Assembly: GCA_017590115.1 (NCBI GenBank)
Contig: JAGGNK010006448.1
Span: 6,806,099-6,870,098, forward strand
Reading direction: 5' to 3'
DNA from: Montifringilla adamsi
Taxonomy: Eukaryota; Chordata; Aves; Passeriformes; Passeridae
DNA length: 64,000 nt
The notes beneath the pieces were generated by a model. It ran no database searches and was not told the DNA's origin. It worked only from the letters and a program-made list of their open reading frames with translations. Numbering within the stretch: position 1 is the stretch's first letter; each line of letters opens with the position of its first letter. The position numbers and the translations under genes are program-made. Below are positions 11,401 through 23,200 of this stretch, piece after piece.

Positions 11401-14400
11401 CAAATATATCCAGGAAAAAGTTTATATGAATGTAGGAGAAGTTTCTGTAACAATAAAGAATATCTGGTTTGCACTGGAGAGTTTGCAGGTTTCATCCCAG
11501 ATGGCAATAAGAAAGGCACAAAAGCATACTAAATTTCTTTTAATAATAAGATAAAAAGAGAAAAGGAAATATGGATAATGTGTAACCCTTACCTTCCTTC
11601 AGTTGTTGGGAACCTCACTTTCATGCTGCTTTCAAGAGATGATGGACAAAGTACCCTATACAGAATTGTCATCCATGGAGTTGTTCAGACTCCTTTTCAA
11701 ACCATGGTGATTATTTAGTGCAACAAATAAAACCCAGCTCCTTGTCTCGCCACACAGGAGTGTTGTCTCTATCTGTCCACCAGAGGCACGGCTCACCTGA
11801 AGAGAGTGTGGAGTCAGCAATGATGGCACCCTGCTGTGAGTATGAAACAAAGGTCAGCATATTACAGCTAACCAGAATTTCAATAGTTTTAAGTGGATAA
11901 TTGCTTCCCTGATGAAAGGTTGTCAAGCGTGTTGACATCTCAAGCATGCTTGCAATTATATATATACACACGTGTAGATGTACAAATGCAACTTCTATTC
12001 TGCCTAGCTGGAGAAAATTTTTAGCTCACAGATATTCCCATGATACATTGAAAATTGTCAGAATTCAATTTTTGGCCAGATGCTTGAGACAGACTATTTT
12101 TGTAAACACTTTGCCTGTGTGTTTTTGTACAGATATGTAACTTTGCTCTCAATGAAACTGACATCTTTCCTTTTTTATTTCCTTTTTTTTAAATTTTTTA
12201 TCAACAATTTTCAGGAAAATGCTTCTTCTGTGCATCAGGAATCTCAGTTAAATCTTAAAATTGGTGTACAGATTTATAGCGGTAATCATACTTTTGAAGT
12301 ACTGAGGCGGTTGCATGCCCTTGAAGACAATCACAGTGTGTAATTATTTTCATGATATATCAAACATTTGCTTGAATATAGCAACATTTTTTTGCTCATA
12401 GTTCATGGAGAGCGAAGCTACTATGCAATATCATTGCATGATAGATGGAAAATGTCCTTTTCCAGACCAAATGTATTCATACACAGTTTATATCAATTTA
12501 CTCATGTGCCAAGATTGCTCTTAGTTTGGATAGCTATCTTCCATCATTTGTAGATGTATAGATTGCAGTTATATCTCATAAACAGTCAAAGATCTATTAG
12601 ACTCTCATCTCATTTGTCTAGCAATCCTTGGATCCATTTATTCTAGCATAAGCTCATATATCTTAGAGTGAGCTACCAGAAACATCTGCTGTATTTTAGA
12701 CAATGTCATGTGAGTGACTTTTACAATGCCACTGTAGCTATGATTTTTTCTGCATCATCTATAGTTATTAATTTTGTTAATAAGTAACTTTAGTTTTGCT
12801 CTGGGGATAATAATTCTAATTCTCATTTTGCTATAAGACAAGTGGCAATTTTAAGCATCTCTATTCCAGTCAATAGAACAGTGCTGGTATAAAAGAAGAC
12901 TTGGCACCAATGACTTCAACACACTCCTGTCTGTGTTAGTTTAAGTTCCAGGAAGAGAAAGACAAGAAAGGCCAGGAGAAATTAGAAACTCAGATTAATA
13001 AAATAATAAAGAACTGGTGAAGAATTGACAAATTTGCTCATTTTGCAAGGAAAAAAAGATGGATTTATATTTCAAATGATGGATACTTCAAAGAGATAAA
13101 GTAAGAAACATTTTCCTCTTGCCACAGGCTTTCTTGAAACTCCTCTAATCTCATAAAATACATGTGGGGGGACCTTCAAGAAAATTCTTCGGTCGTTTTA
13201 AAAAAGAAGATGGAGAGAGAAGAGGATGTCCTCGTCACTTGCGGCTTTATGTCCAATACAGAGTGGAGGCAATGACAAAGAGGATTACTCTCTGTCAACT
13301 CCATTAATAAACTCAAGAACGTTGTTCACACCATAATCCCACAATATTTATGCCATATGTGTCCATGACATGATTATTCAACTGAACCAGTTAACTTGAT
13401 TCTGCATGTCCAGAAATGGGCTTCTGTTAAGACATCAGGGCCAAACCCGTAAATCTACTCATGCTGACTGTATGGTTATACCAGAATTATCCTGTCTCTA
13501 GAGGATGGATGATGCATTATTCTTTAGAAAATGCCATCTGACAAAAAGTTCAGCTGCTAAAAGAACCCAGTTTCAGCAGTCATGTATTTTTAATTTTATT
13601 TTTTTATTATATGAGACCAATATTTTTTCAGCTGTGTTTTATTTTCATGTGAAAACAGGAGTCCTAAAGTTATAGCTTCTCCTTTACTAAAACATGGATT
13701 AAAACATCTGTTGTTATTGACAGGTGTTCCATGCATAACAGTCCCATGAAAGCAAAGGTGCAGTTTCCATCTTTCTCACCTAGCAAAAAACAATACCATC
13801 GTGTAGGACTTCTGTTTCTCTGAAATTTGTATGTTAGTGGGAGGGTAGCAAAGGTAGTGGCTTTTGCCCACACCTGCCAATTTGCCAGGTGTTTTTCCTA
13901 TTTCACCATTTTTATTAAAAAACACTTTTTTTCTGCCCCTCATGAACCTATAAAGCAAAGCATCCCTGAGGGAAAAATGTCCTCTTAACCCAGGTGCCTT
14001 AAAGTTGTAATGCCATAAGGCAACAACGTGAAATGCATATAACTGTAAGAAATTTTCTGTTGCTTTGCTTCTCACACACGCAAAAGTTTTTCTTGCTTTT
14101 GTATCATGATTTAACACATTTTCCAAGTCCATTTTCTTGTGTATCTTTGAGATTGATATGGTTTCTAAGAAGTGTCTTGTCCCTTTGTCTCAGGAGGTGT
14201 GTCCCTCTATGGCTGCAGTTAGCAGAAGTTTGCTCAAGTGAAGACATTGTGATTGTAGGAATCATGTCCTACAACCCATAATATTCTTTGCTAATGCCCT
14301 GGGCTTTCCTATTCTCTGGGGACTAGCAGTTCGCTGCTATGTTATTACTGCAATTACTGAAATGTTAACATATATAAGAAAATATGAAACAAGCATAATT

Positions 14401-15545
14401 TAAAGTCAAGGGAAGTTTAACAACAAGGGCTCCAGGCTTATAATAATTGACAAAGGATTTTACCAGAGATTAAAATCACAATAACAAAAAATTCCATCTT
14501 AATGCATGCAGAACAACTAAAAGCATTTACAGCAGTATATGTATAAGCTTCAGTTGATTTTAGTGATATATGTAGGAGGAACAGGAAGCATCTTTGTCTA
14601 TCTGTCAACATTTAATAAATCACTTTTTAATATTACATTGTTATATTGCATAGATTAATATTATATTACATTATATTATATAATTATATAATTATACTGG
14701 AATTATAATAAAATAATGTTACAATTACATATAGTGAAAAATACCACATTATAATATGATATACAGTATAATCAGCATGTAACTAAAGCATTTTAAAATA
14801 AGTGTTTCTGTATTAAATTCCTAATGCTTTTTCTAAAACATTATCCTTATAATATATAGTATTAATATATGTAATATAATTAGTTAATAAAAGATATAAA
14901 TATACTGGCTTATACTATATTTTACTACACAGCATATTATTTATTTATCCTTTGAGATTTAATAATTTAATGTTTTATTTCTTAAAAGAATGTGTGTAAT
15001 TACCCTATTTATAGCAATACACTTTGTATTTATAGCTATCAGACACACTGTACATAATATTTTTTCAGCTTTCTGAAATAAACTAATGATTTAAATTTCT
15101 CTTTTGAGAAGAACTTCCAGAACTGCAGTGGTCTCCAGAAGGTATTTCAAAAAAATTAGAAAAAGAAACCACAATGTTTCATGCTTAACAGGTAAAAAAT
15201 AGTGAGCACTTCTGTGCAATAAAATGCTTTTGTGATAGGATGTCAAACAGATGCAACACGATATAGATATATTTATTTTGAAAGACTTTTTTGTGAATAA
15301 ACTTTAAAGCAGAGAAATACTACTGTAAAGTGAACAATTATGCTAATTTCTTTCTTTAATCTGGAGAATATGAACATCAGTCACTCACTGAGAGTCTCTT
15401 TCAAAGGCTTCCAAGATTTCCAATCATGTTGAATGGCTTCTAAAGGACTAGGAGAAATATGTTATATATTTTATTTACAGGTGTGGTCTAAGTTAAAGGA
15501 TAAAGAAAATATTTGGGTGGCTACATTTAAAGATGTGTTAAAACA
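8436..15545. other. Seven-kb non-coding stretch
   Basis: AT-rich sequence with many A/T homopolymers. Open frames stay below about 120 codons (the longest is 13776-14132 minus, 118 codons) and match nothing I know. There is a locally CpG-containing patch at 13150-13330 and a nearly pure A/T stretch around 14630-14935, listed separately. I recognise no CR1, LTR or RNA gene in the rest. The short region 11700-11850 has an AATAAA and moderate GC but no definable ends. Confidence 0.5.
14630..14935. repeat. A/T-only low-complexity tract
   Basis: About 300 bases made almost entirely of A and T with irregular TATA, ATTATA and AATATA words. There is no fixed repeat period. Low-complexity drift or the remains of an AT microsatellite fit equally well. 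Confidence 0.6.
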
Positions 15546-15551
15546 ATGTTC
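15546..15551. repeat. Left target-site duplication ATGTTC
   Basis: ATGTTC directly precedes the TGT that opens the LTR and recurs at 15922-15927. The similarity extends three bases further left (ACA), but those bases are also the last bases of the LTR on the right side. Confidence 0.83.
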
Positions 15552-15921
15552 TGTAGCTATGATATTATGAAAAATCCTCTGCTGGGATTTTTCCTCTCCT
15601 GAGAAGCTGAGGAGCCTCAGGTGAGAAAGGTAAACAATTACTATCTGCTGCCGTGGAATGCAACAGGTGCATCTGGGATTGGTCCATGTGGATTGTTTTC
15701 CATTGATGACCAATCACAGCCACCTGTGCCAAGGCTGTGAGCAGTCACAGGATTTTGTTATTCTGTTCTGTTCTTGTTGTAGCCTTCTGATCTCTCTGAT
15801 CTCTCTGTTCTTTTAGTATAGTTTTAATGTAGCATTTTAATATAATATTTAACATAATAAATCAGCCTTCTGAAATGGAGTCAAGCCTTGTGTCTCCACT
15901 ACACGTAGAGAATCCTCAACA
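15552..15921 (+). mobile_element. Solo retroviral LTR of a passerine-type family, 370 bp
   Basis: The element opens TGTAGCTATGATATTATG and closes CCTCAACA, so the ends are TGT...ACA, and the 6-bp duplication ATGTTC flanks it. Internal landmarks in order are AATCCTCTGCTGGGATTTTT, a 'CTCCTGAGAAGCTGAG' block, GGAATGCAACAGGTGCATCT, two inverted CCAAT-type boxes around 15673-15717 (GATTGGT and CCAATCACAG), 'TTCTTTTAGTATAGTTTTAA', and AATAAA at 15856-15861 followed by TCAGCCTTCTG. From memory this order of words is that of an LTR abundant in songbird genomes; I cannot give its database name with certainty. No internal retroviral DNA is next to it. Confidence 0.88.
15856..15861 (+). promoter_or_regulatory. 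LTR polyadenylation signal AATAAA
   Basis: AATAAA about 60 bases before the 3' end of the LTR, directly followed by TCAGCCTTCTG. Confidence 0.65.
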
Positions 15922-15927
15922 ATGTTC
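15922..15927. repeat. Right target-site duplication ATGTTC
   Basis: Exact copy of 15546-15551, directly after the closing ACA of the LTR. Confidence 0.83.
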
Positions 15928-17559
15928 CATGCTTGTAGACCTCCATGTCAAGAGTCTCTTAATGTCAGCAGGAAATATAAATTGCTCTATGGATTCATAA
16001 GAATGTGGCCATCCTCAGCCTAAATGGGAGAGGAAAACAGCTATGAGCACACCTAATGTTATAGATCTCATGCCTTAACACTTCATTCATGGTAGTGATG
16101 AACCAGAGACCTAACTGTTAAATCCACAGCTAACTATCCTCCTCATGTTTATGAGAATAAAGCAGAAGTTTCAAATATTATATTATAACAGCCACTCTTG
16201 AGTGATAATACATGTAAAGTCATTCCCCTAGAAGCACTTATTTAATATTCCTCTTTACCTAAGGAGGATAAGTTTCTCTGTCATTTCTAATCCATTTTAT
16301 ACATGTGATTAATAATAAAAAACACTGATAAGGTTATCTTTTTTTTTTTTTTAATTCTGTTCATTTTGGCATAGAGACGTCAGAGAACAATATCTACAGT
16401 CCTTTGGAAGTGTTGGTTGTAGATATTACTACATAAGCTTAAAAATTGCTTATGATGGATTTAAAATATATTACAAAAAAAATCAGGTGTATCCTCATTT
16501 GAATTCTATACTGGTTTCTCTGATAACTCTGTACAATGAAATAATAGTACTGATAAGTGTCTCCACATTTCCCAAACCTATTTTTGGCATTTAATAACCA
16601 ATATGCTGCTTACTGCTCCTCAAATTTTATTTTATTTGCTTACATTTGAGATAACGAGACCCTTTCACTAAGATGTTGTACCCATTAAGCTTTAAGTATT
16701 TTTTTTGTTGTTATCTTCCTGATGCCTGCCAAAAAAAAAAGGAAAATAATTGGAATAAGTCATGTCCTACATCAACTTGTGTTTTAATGGCTCTCATTTA
16801 GAAAAAAAAACAAAAAACAAACAACAACCAACAACAACAAACACTTAAGATTCTAGTGAAGACTCTATTTTCCACTTGGTTTCCCAACAATTTACTTTAT
16901 AGACCTTGTTTGGATGGTGTTTAAGTTAACAGCACACTTTTACTAATCTAAATTAAAAACAATAGCTGCATGAAATTAAATTGGACTACATGTTGCATTA
17001 TTAGTATAGTTCATTATATGAATGCAAGTGAAATGCTATGCATGAGATTAACAGCAAATATAAATTTAAAAAATGAATACAAGCATAGAAATAAGTTGCT
17101 ACTTAATGAAATCTGCATAAAGAGATCACAGCTTCACTATCCACAGAATAACTTATGCAAAAGTCACGTAATATCATTAAGGACAAAATCTTTGACTGTA
17201 AAATGTTTAATTCCATGTTGGCGAGTATCCTGCATCACATATTAGTATGACGAATTACTTAAGAAGAAAATAAATGCAAACTGGTACTTCATTTTTCAAT
17301 TTAATCCTTACCTCTTCTGCATGAGCTGCAAACTCTTTGTTGCTGAACCTACAAACAGTTTCTGTGTAATTAATAGTGCTTTCAAGTACTCAAATTCTAA
17401 AGTGTATATAATAATTTAACACAACTTGATATTAAGAATAATTGTTAATCCTTAATTGTTAATTACTAGATTTAATTAGAATGGTAAACTGATACAAACA
17501 CATAAAAAGAAACCTGAGGTACTCAAGGACTTTCTCATTTAAAGCCACTGGTTATCTCT
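15928..17559. other. Non-coding stretch without recognised genes
   Basis: AT-rich sequence with a T-run near 16339-16351 and an A/C-rich tract at 16802-16843 made of CAA and CAAA units. A 91-codon plus-strand frame (16970-17245) has no recognisable motif. Confidence 0.5.
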
Positions 17560-17765
17560 GTCCTCACAGCTCTCAAGTGGATGGACTGCAAGGCAGGGAG
17601 TGGGGGAGCAAAGTCTGTCCCAGTGTAACAGAAGATCAGTTTGAGACCAACTGTGGAACTTGACCTTACACAAGTCTGTGGAACCTGATGAGATGCATCC
17701 CAGCAGGAATTGGCTGATCTAGTTGCCAAGCCACTGCCCATGAGATTTCAAAAGTCATGGCAGTG
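17560..17765 (+). mobile_element. CR1 LINE fragment from the start of the reverse-transcriptase region
   Basis: The words 'AAGTCTGTGGAACCTGATGAG', 'ATGCATCCCAGCAGGAATTGG' and 'GATCTAGTTGCCAAGCCACTG', then AAAAGTCATGGCAGTG, correspond to the part of CR1 ORF2 that links the endonuclease to the reverse transcriptase. In CR1 that part encodes a GPDEMHPRVL...RELAD-like peptide. Here the frame is broken by a stop and the usual 'CCTGAGG' is lost. It is an internal piece without a 3' end, so it is probably a surviving piece of a longer, decayed copy. Limits are approximate. The 68-codon minus frame here is antisense noise. Confidence 0.8.
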
Positions 17766-19550
17766 ATATGCCACTCCACTCTTCATTTCACATAATTTTC
17801 TATATTAGTTGTGCTGCCTTAAGTAATTGGGCTTTTATTTGGAAGATTTCTGACAACAACACAGTCACTCTCTTATTTTAAAAAGCCAGACTACAGCATA
17901 GGAGAAACACCTGATAATCACAAACAGCTGACATTTATTGAGCTAATTTGATTATCTAGCAGTAAAAAAACCTGCTTTTCTAAACAGAAAACACAAAGTT
18001 TTATTTATGGGAACAAAATGTACAGTAGAGTAAATCTCATTTTACTATTACTTAAAAAAATAAGTAGTTAAATAGTGTATGAAGTGGTAATTACAAATAT
18101 CTCTCTTTTGCAAAGGTATCACTTACAGCTGGTATGTTTCATTTACTGTTCTTAAAGTTCCACCAACAATTTTATTTTTCATTGACTGCCAAAGCAAATG
18201 ACATATGGCAATGAAAGGTAGTATGCAGGATGATGCTGTAATTTTAAATCTACTATAGCCAAGGTTCTGTCAGTGTCTATATCAGACCTATCTTTAATTA
18301 CTTAAACAGGTCAATTTTAGGCTTACAGGGTTAACTAGTTATACAAATAAAAATATATAATTATTCTAATTTTGCAACTTTTTTGCAGTACTGTAAACTC
18401 TACCCAACTCCAACTGAAGAAAAACCCAACAAACAAAACAAAACAAACCTACAACCAACCAACCAAAACAAAACATAAATGTAATATTTAAATCTATGTC
18501 TATACAATTAAGAATTTGTCTTCATTGTAATTACATATGCACAGCTTAAGGAAACAATGCAATATGCATTTGGGACTGGACAGGAAGCATGGGAGTATAA
18601 CTAAGGAAATGTTTTACATGATGGAAGAGACTGAAAATACATGCAATGTTTCCTTATCTGGCAGAAGCAGACTGAAGTTGCTGTTGAAAATTATTCAATC
18701 TGTCAGGGAACATGTGGTGTGTGGGTATAAAAGTACTCTAAAACTGATCTTCATTTTGTCATTTCCTTGGATTTAAGTTATTGCAAAATGAATGGCACTT
18801 CTACACAATGCAATACCCTTCAAATAAGGATTTTGCTTGCATATTTTCTGTAAAAGCCTAATTTAATTCCCACACAATTCAGTAAATAATTACCTCTATA
18901 TGGAATACATGTCCTTTCAGCACATTTTCTTTTTCAAACTGATTAAATAACACATAAGCAGTTTATCACTAGTTATTTTTCCACTATCAGTGTTACGTTC
19001 CTCTGTAGCAGAACACAATAGGTGTTATTCTGTGGAGGAAATAGAAAGTCTGAAATATTCCATGATATTTCAGGAGTGCACTGAAACAGAATATCACTCT
19101 TTTAGGCCTGGTGGTTCTCTTGTATCCCCATGACCAAAAAAGGAAAGTATTCTTTTCCTAATTGCAGTTATGGTGTCAACCTGACATAGACTTGATTTTG
19201 GCAGCAACCTCATTGCCCTCATACCACTATCGTAATATTGCACTGGCAATGCAAGATTTCCTTTACTGAAGCTCTTTAGCTGATCTCTTTTTCCTGTGCC
19301 AGTTACAACTCAAAAGGCTGTGAAATTAAGAATATAGAATTACTCATAAATAGGATCTGTAATTGGCCCTATTTTGTGCAAGTATATTCAGTATATTTTG
19401 TGCTGTTATTAATGTTGAAAAATGAGCCTGAAATGGGGCATGTGAGCTTCAGTATATAAAGAAATAGTTGTTTTGGGTTTTTTTCCTGAGAAATTAAAAC
19501 TCTTTTAAAGAATAAGACCAGAAACATCAGTATGAAAGGTGTAATCCTTT
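17766..19550. other. Non-coding stretch without recognised genes
   Basis: AT-rich sequence. A simple AAC/CCAA/CAAAA tract covers about 18419-18475. Open frames reach 79 codons at most and match nothing I know. Confidence 0.5.
18419..18475. repeat. A/C simple-repeat tract
   Basis: A run of CAAA, CAAAA and CCAA words with almost no G or T. It is low complexity and not perfectly periodic. Confidence 0.75.
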
Positions 19551-20245
19551 GTGCTGGGTTTGACCTTGGCTGGCTGCCAAACCCTCTATCTTGCCACTCT
19601 CTCACTCCCCCTCCTCAACAGGACAGGAAGAGAAAATTAGCTGAAAAAGCTTGTGAGTTGAGATGAAGATCAGTCATCAGCTACATTCATATTAAAATAA
19701 AAAGGCTACACTTGGTTTAAACTAATTTAAATTTTTACCCATTAAAAATAGAGTAGGATGATGAGAAACAACAAGATCTTAAACAAATAACATCCCCCCC
19801 ACCACTCTGTTCTTCCCATTATCAAAATCGCTCACGATTTCTCTGCCTCCTCTTCCTGAGCAGCACACAGGGAGTGGGGGCTGTGGTCAGCCAGTTATCT
19901 CAGATGTTCTTTCCCCCTCATGCTCTTCTCCATCTCCAGCATGGAGTGCCACCTGTGAAGACAGTTCTCCATACTTCACCAGAGAGTCCTTCCCATGGGC
20001 AGCAGCTCTTCACAAACTGACCCAGCATGGGCCCTTTCCATGGGGGGTAGGGCTTTAGGAACAGACTGCTTCACTCTGGGCTCCCCACAGGTTCACAGGA
20101 CCTGATGGAAAACAAGCTCTCTGCATGACAGCTCCAGCCTGCTCCAGCATGGCATCTCCATGGGTTGCAACATCCTTAAGGACATCTTCAGCTACTGAGG
20201 CATGGAATACTGCCCAGGCTGCAGTCTGTGGGTTGACTATTAACC
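19551..20245 (-). mobile_element. Decayed ERVL-type LTR, minus strand
   Basis: Read on the plus strand the block begins TGTGCTGGGTTTGACCTTGG, then 'CTCTCTCACTCCCCCTCC', 'AACAGGACAGGAAGAGAA', 'TTGTGAGTTGAGATGAAGA', 'GAGTAGGATGATGAGAAAC' and 'ACATCCCCCCCCACC'. It ends with several spaced copies of a CTGCTCCAGCATGG-like word each followed by CCATGGG-like words. This is the order I remember for the reverse complement of the widespread avian ERVL-type LTR, in its long version with internal subrepeats. The copy is worn by substitutions and stops after about 700 bases, so part of the LTR is missing. The 140-codon minus-strand frame at 20055-20477, the longest in the window, lies mostly over these subrepeats and is not a host gene. 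Confidence 0.68.
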
Positions 20246-23200
20246 ACAGCAAAAATTTCCCTAACCTAAATACATGTGTATGAAAGGATTTTCCACACTT
20301 CTCCAGTATTCCCACGATATTAGGATATATTAAACAACATGAAACATGATGAAACAACATCAAAGGTTCTTTTATTTCAACCTGTAGTGCAAACTTTGTT
20401 GAATAAGCATAAGAAAATAATTTCTTGTGAAGTTTACTTAAACAGTATAGCTTACCAATGTGAATATCTAAGTGCATTTATTGCTTATATTTCCTAATTA
20501 GTTCATCAAATACTTGAATTTTTTTTGAATCTGTAAGAAGATATGTTTAATCATTCTTGACTATATTATACACTCCCAGACATCAGCTGTCTGTTGAAAT
20601 GAAAGCACTGAATACATCAATAGAGACAATGAAAAGGTTCCCTGGAACATCTGGCAGCTAGCTCCATGCACAAGAAAGCCTAAGAAATGTGATATACCAT
20701 ATGTGAAGCAAAGATATGAAGAGATAAGAATGACTTGGTATAAACATGCCTTTAAAAGTAAAAAGCACATGACCAGAAGTCATGAAGGAAATCAGTGAAG
20801 TGAGGAGGTTGTAATATTCAAGTCCTTGTATCTATAAAATTAGGTACTAGTGAAACATCTTTAATAGAATCAAGGAAAAATTCCCAAAAGAAGTAGTTTA
20901 CATATTCATATAGTCATACATTTATTGTACATATCAAAGCTCTTTATTTGTGAAGTTATTTTCTTTTTCTTCCCAAGAAGGAAAGCTTTATCCACAGTTT
21001 GCTTCACATGAAATACAGTAAAATTCTTCCCTTGGATTTTCAGATCTCGAAGCATTCAAATGTAGTTCACTTCTTTCAAATTTATTTTTGTTCTCAGTTT
21101 TCTAAAATCTCCTTTTTCTTGTTCCATTGGGTTCCCCCTAATTTCCTATCCCTATTCTTTTTAACTCCACAACAGTGTTTAATAGAAAGAAATTACAGGA
21201 AGCACTGTGCAAAGCTTGATTTTATTTGAAATGCCTCCATCACTTTAACACTGTTGTAGTTCAAAACATGATGTTTTAACTTGATAAGCTTTTCAATCTC
21301 TGGCTCAGTGTGGAACTTTCCCTAAGTTTGCAAAATGCTAATTCATGTCAGCACCTCAAAATCTTGCCCATTTAAACTGATATTGACAAAACTGTAAAAG
21401 TAAAAAGTAAAAATTTTTTCCAGAGTTTTTTTCTTAGATTTTCCTCTGACTTACAAATTGCCCTGAATCTGAAACAGCTCGTCTTGGCTGTCAGAGTGAA
21501 GCAGAATTAACATGTAATGGAGAAGGAAATAGAGGTCTTATGAATAAAATATACAAAACTTACATATAAATGATGACACTGAAGCATGTACACAGTAATT
21601 CAATATTATTTTGGACTGCCCTTCCTTTTTCTATAATATACCATAATTTTTTTTCCAAGAGAACACCTAAAAATACATTTTCAAAGAAGATTGAAAATTT
21701 CTTATCTACTACGAACAGAACTGGTAACTGAAATCAGAAACCAATTATTGTGTATGTATTTCAGAGAGGAGTTTGGTAATCATTTGAATCTCAATAGTAA
21801 TAATTTTATTAATATATAACAAAATGTAGCTGACAGGAAATGTTAGACTCATTAAAGAAAACAAAATCAAATAACTCCACAACCACTCATACATTCATTC
21901 ATTTTCAAAGTTCTTATCATACATTTTAAAAAAATGCAAAATTCATACCTTTATTAGAATATATAAGTCCTTATATTATTAATTATTGTGCACATAAAAC
22001 TAAATTAAATAAAGACCTATTTTCCATGATATTAGGAATAACAGATACAGATTTTTTGTCTCTTTTGCACAACATAAGAAACTCCTCTTTCTGGAGCTCT
22101 AAGACTTTATAATCTTTAATTCTAATAAAGTGAAGGGGAAAGAAAAGAACATTACTTGTAAATTAACAGAAATTTCTTGTCAGATAAAGGACAATTACTG
22201 TATTATCCTGTTCTTCCTAAGAAATGAGAAACAGTTCCAGCAGTAGGAATATTTCTTCTCAGACCTCCTCCAAAATTAAGAAATCAGAAATTTTGTGAAA
22301 GAACTCTTGGCTGGGTGATTACACTGAGACTTAGAGTATCAGTTCACTGAAAATACTGTATCTCAGATCACCTTCTTATCATCCTGTGTGAGAGCATGGT
22401 TTTGCTGACTCAAATTGCTCAAGAGATTTTCTGGACATCTGCCTTTGCTTGTGAGTGGTGTTACTTCTCATTTGTAAATCACAATTTTCTGTGCTGACAG
22501 TTTGGTATAGACTGAGTAGCTATTTCAAGAACTAGTCCTTAATCCGAGAGAATCCTGGGGTTTTGCACAGGATAACAAAACTATTTTATGCAATTCTTTC
22601 AACACTGAAAGTTAACAAGGAAAAAACTGCTACCTGCTTGTAATCTGACGTGTAATTAGGAACTTTGTAAAATGAAAAAAGAAATGGAAATTTAACATCC
22701 CACCTGCCATGTCATGCTAATCTTTAAGCAAGGTTTCAGGAGACTGCAGCTCTTTACAATACTGATAAAATTAAAATGTCTTACTTATGCTATTTCCCAA
22801 GCCATAATTAGGGGTTTTCTTTTTTTACTTTCTGAGGGGAAAGAGAGGTCTGCCTATTTGTAAGCAGCTGTCTAGTGTAGCACTAAAATATCATAAAAAG
22901 ATAAATTGGAATTATAATATTTATAAGCCTACATTTCAAGGTTCATTGTTACTGCCACTGACCTGTCTGAATTTGTTTATTAAAAGGACCAGAATGAAAT
23001 GTGTAGAGATTTTGTAGAAAAACAGCATTTTCTCGCAAATACTTCTTTTGGCATATGCATCTGGCTATTATTTATCTATCATTGATTTATGTAATGTTGT
23101 TAATTATTAAAATATCTATGAAGAAGTGAGGGGTAAAATAAAAAAAAATTATAACTTGAAAAAATTGTGAGTCATTTTTCTATTACTTTCGTTTCTACTT

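Noticed and set aside
11700..11850. AATAAA followed by a TGTCTC-containing, moderately GC-rich stretch that could be an LTR R-U5 part
   Set aside because: I could not find TG...CA ends, a TATA-like box at the right distance or a target duplication.
15543..15551. Nine-base direct repeat ACAATGTTC around the LTR read as a 9-bp target duplication
   Set aside because: Retroviral integrases make 4-6 bp duplications. Taking ATGTTC as the duplication also gives proper TGT...ACA ends, so the extra ACA is chance or the LTR's own end.
20055..20477. 140-codon minus-strand open frame, the longest in the window
   Set aside because: Its first half lies over the subrepeats of the decayed ERVL-type LTR and the rest is AT-rich. 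It has no known domain.
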